DNA of 13,558 bases. Origin: an uncultured Peptococcaceae bacterium. GTDB taxonomy: Bacteria; Bacillota; Dehalobacteriia; UBA7702. Made by a program: the position numbers and the translations under genes. Positions within the stretch are counted from its first letter, which is position 1; each line of letters begins with the position of its first letter. Where the stretch lies: contig CALFRX010000077.1 in assembly GCA_937919295.1 (NCBI GenBank), forward strand, positions 1 to 13,558, read 5' to 3'. Below are positions 12,678-13,558 of this stretch, in pieces. The notes beneath the pieces were generated by a model. It was not told where the DNA came from, ran no database searches, and worked only from the letters and a program-made list of their open reading frames with translations.

Positions 12678-13558
12678 ATGAAAAAAACAATTCGCATCAT
12701 GACGGTTACCGTCTTTGCGGCGCTGTTTTTGGCTTTCGCCTCGGTAGCCGTGACCGCCGCTACCCCAACACTGTATTTTTCTGCCACAACAGCAGCGCAG
12801 CAGACCAGTACGCAAGATCTGAACGCTTTGCCTGCCGACGCCATTGCCTGGTATAAAACGGGCAGCATCTATTACCTGTTCTTGCCATCCACGACGGATC
12901 CCGGCGCCCTCCGCCTTTGGTTTAACGCCGAAAAAATCACCATTGACGGCAAAACCATTGAGAACAACACCGTGACCGACGCATTGGCCGGCAAGGGTGA
13001 CCACAATATGACGATGAACGGCAGTTCCTATCTGTTGCGGGTCATGCAGTCCGATCATATCCCCGCTGTGTTTTTAAGCACATCCTCGGGAACCATGGCG
13101 AATATCGACGCCAGCGCAGATCACAGCTTCGCGGAAAGCGGATCCATGCTTCTGACGGAAGAAGATGGCACCATTGTTTACAACGGCGGTCTCTCCCAGG
13201 TCAAGGGACGCGGCAACGCCACCTGGGCTTATCCGAAAAGACCGTACCAGATCAAGCTGGACAGCAAGACCAATCTATTTGGTATGGGCAAAGCCAAGAC
13301 CTGGCTTCTGCTGGCCAATTATTATGATAAATCGCTGATCCGCAACGCCCTCGCCCTGGATATGGCAGGTCAGATCGGTTTGAAGGATCCCGTACAATAC
13401 GTGTATGTCGATGTTTATGCCAATCACCAATATCTTGGCAATTATATGTTCTGTGAAAAGGTGGAAGTCGGCAGTAACCGGGTGGATATTACTGATTTGG
13501 AAAAGGCCACGGAAGATCTGAACAGCGCGGATTTGGACACCTATTCCCGCGGCGGTGA
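12678..13558 (+). CDS. Secreted CotH-family protein (3' end cut by window)
   Basis: The first 293 residues are visible. A classical signal peptide covers about residues 1-28: positive MKKTIR, a hydrophobic core and a likely cleavage near VTA-A. There is no lipobox cysteine. An extracytoplasmic segment (about 30-165) precedes the start of the CotH kinase-fold domain, with GRGN (177-180), KRPYQIKL (187-194), FGMGKAKTWLLLANYYDKS (201-219), SLIRNALALDM (219-229) and YLGNYMFCEKVEVG (252-265). CotH in Bacillus phosphorylates spore-coat proteins; many Bacillota have secreted relatives tied to cell surface or cellulosome-like functions. The ATG at 12678 follows AAGGAG (12667-12672) by five bases. No promoter or terminator is visible between it and the decarboxylase, so read-through from the SCIFF operon is possible. 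Confidence 0.9.
   Translation, partial: MKKTIRIMTVTVFAALFLAFASVAVTAATPTLYFSATTAAQQTSTQDLNALPADAIAWYKTGSIYYLFLPSTTDPGALRLWFNAEKITIDGKTIENNTVTDALAGKGDHNMTMNGSSYLLRVMQSDHIPAVFLSTSSGTMANIDASADHSFAESGSMLLTEEDGTIVYNGGLSQVKGRGNATWAYPKRPYQIKLDSKTNLFGMGKAKTWLLLANYYDKSLIRNALALDMAGQIGLKDPVQYVYVDVYANHQYLGNYMFCEKVEVGSNRVDITDLEKATEDLNSADLDTYSRGG

Overview
The window reads as a chromosomal segment of a low-to-mid GC Bacillota (Firmicutes) anaerobe, most likely Clostridia or Negativicutes. The main reasons are the SCIFF (six-cysteines-in-forty-five) ranthipeptide locus, which is almost a signature of the class Clostridia in the broad sense, strong AGGAGG-type ribosome binding sites, TTG/GTG starts, sigma-A-like TTGACA/TATAAT promoters, a DegV protein and a LarE of the three-cysteine type. 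The genus cannot be fixed from the sequence alone. No tRNA, rRNA, CRISPR array, insertion sequence or phage gene was seen.

Layout. (1) 1-2443, minus strand: larE, larC and a HAD hydrolase cut by the left edge form a tightly overlapping operon for nickel-pincer (NPN) cofactor assembly; larA and larB are not in view. (2) 2444-2602 is a divergent intergenic region with a G-rich tract and a strong promoter for serC. (3) 2603-4698, plus strand: serC, murI (racE) and a 63-residue unknown protein, closed by a bidirectional terminator at 4697-4741. (4) 4775-5668, minus strand: a DegV fatty-acid-binding protein with its own strong promoter. (5) 5826-8351, minus strand: a three-gene operon of GT2 glycosyltransferase, divergent LPLAT-like acyltransferase and AEC-family permease, with a terminator about 220 bp beyond the permease. 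(6) 8504-9025, plus strand: a NifX/NifB-like protein with an unusual His/Cys tail. (7) 9026-9575: about 550 bp without a convincing gene but packed with inverted repeats, ending in a terminator and then the scfA promoter. (8) 9576-12641, plus strand: the SCIFF precursor scfA (50 aa), an attenuator-like hairpin, the radical SAM/SPASM maturase scfB, and an Orn/Lys/Arg-type PLP decarboxylase starting one base after the scfB stop. (9) 12678 to the right edge: a secreted CotH-family protein, incomplete.

How the parts work together. The most interesting unit is the SCIFF locus. Its precursor carries eight cysteines rather than six and has Gly where the thermocellin precursor carries the Thr that accepts the thioether. 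A hairpin plus U-tract between precursor and maturase would favour excess precursor over enzyme. The larE-larC pair would supply a nickel-pincer cofactor to a LarA-family enzyme encoded elsewhere. The serC-murI unit joins serine biosynthesis to D-glutamate supply for peptidoglycan. The GT2-acyltransferase pair suggests a small lipid or glycolipid pathway.
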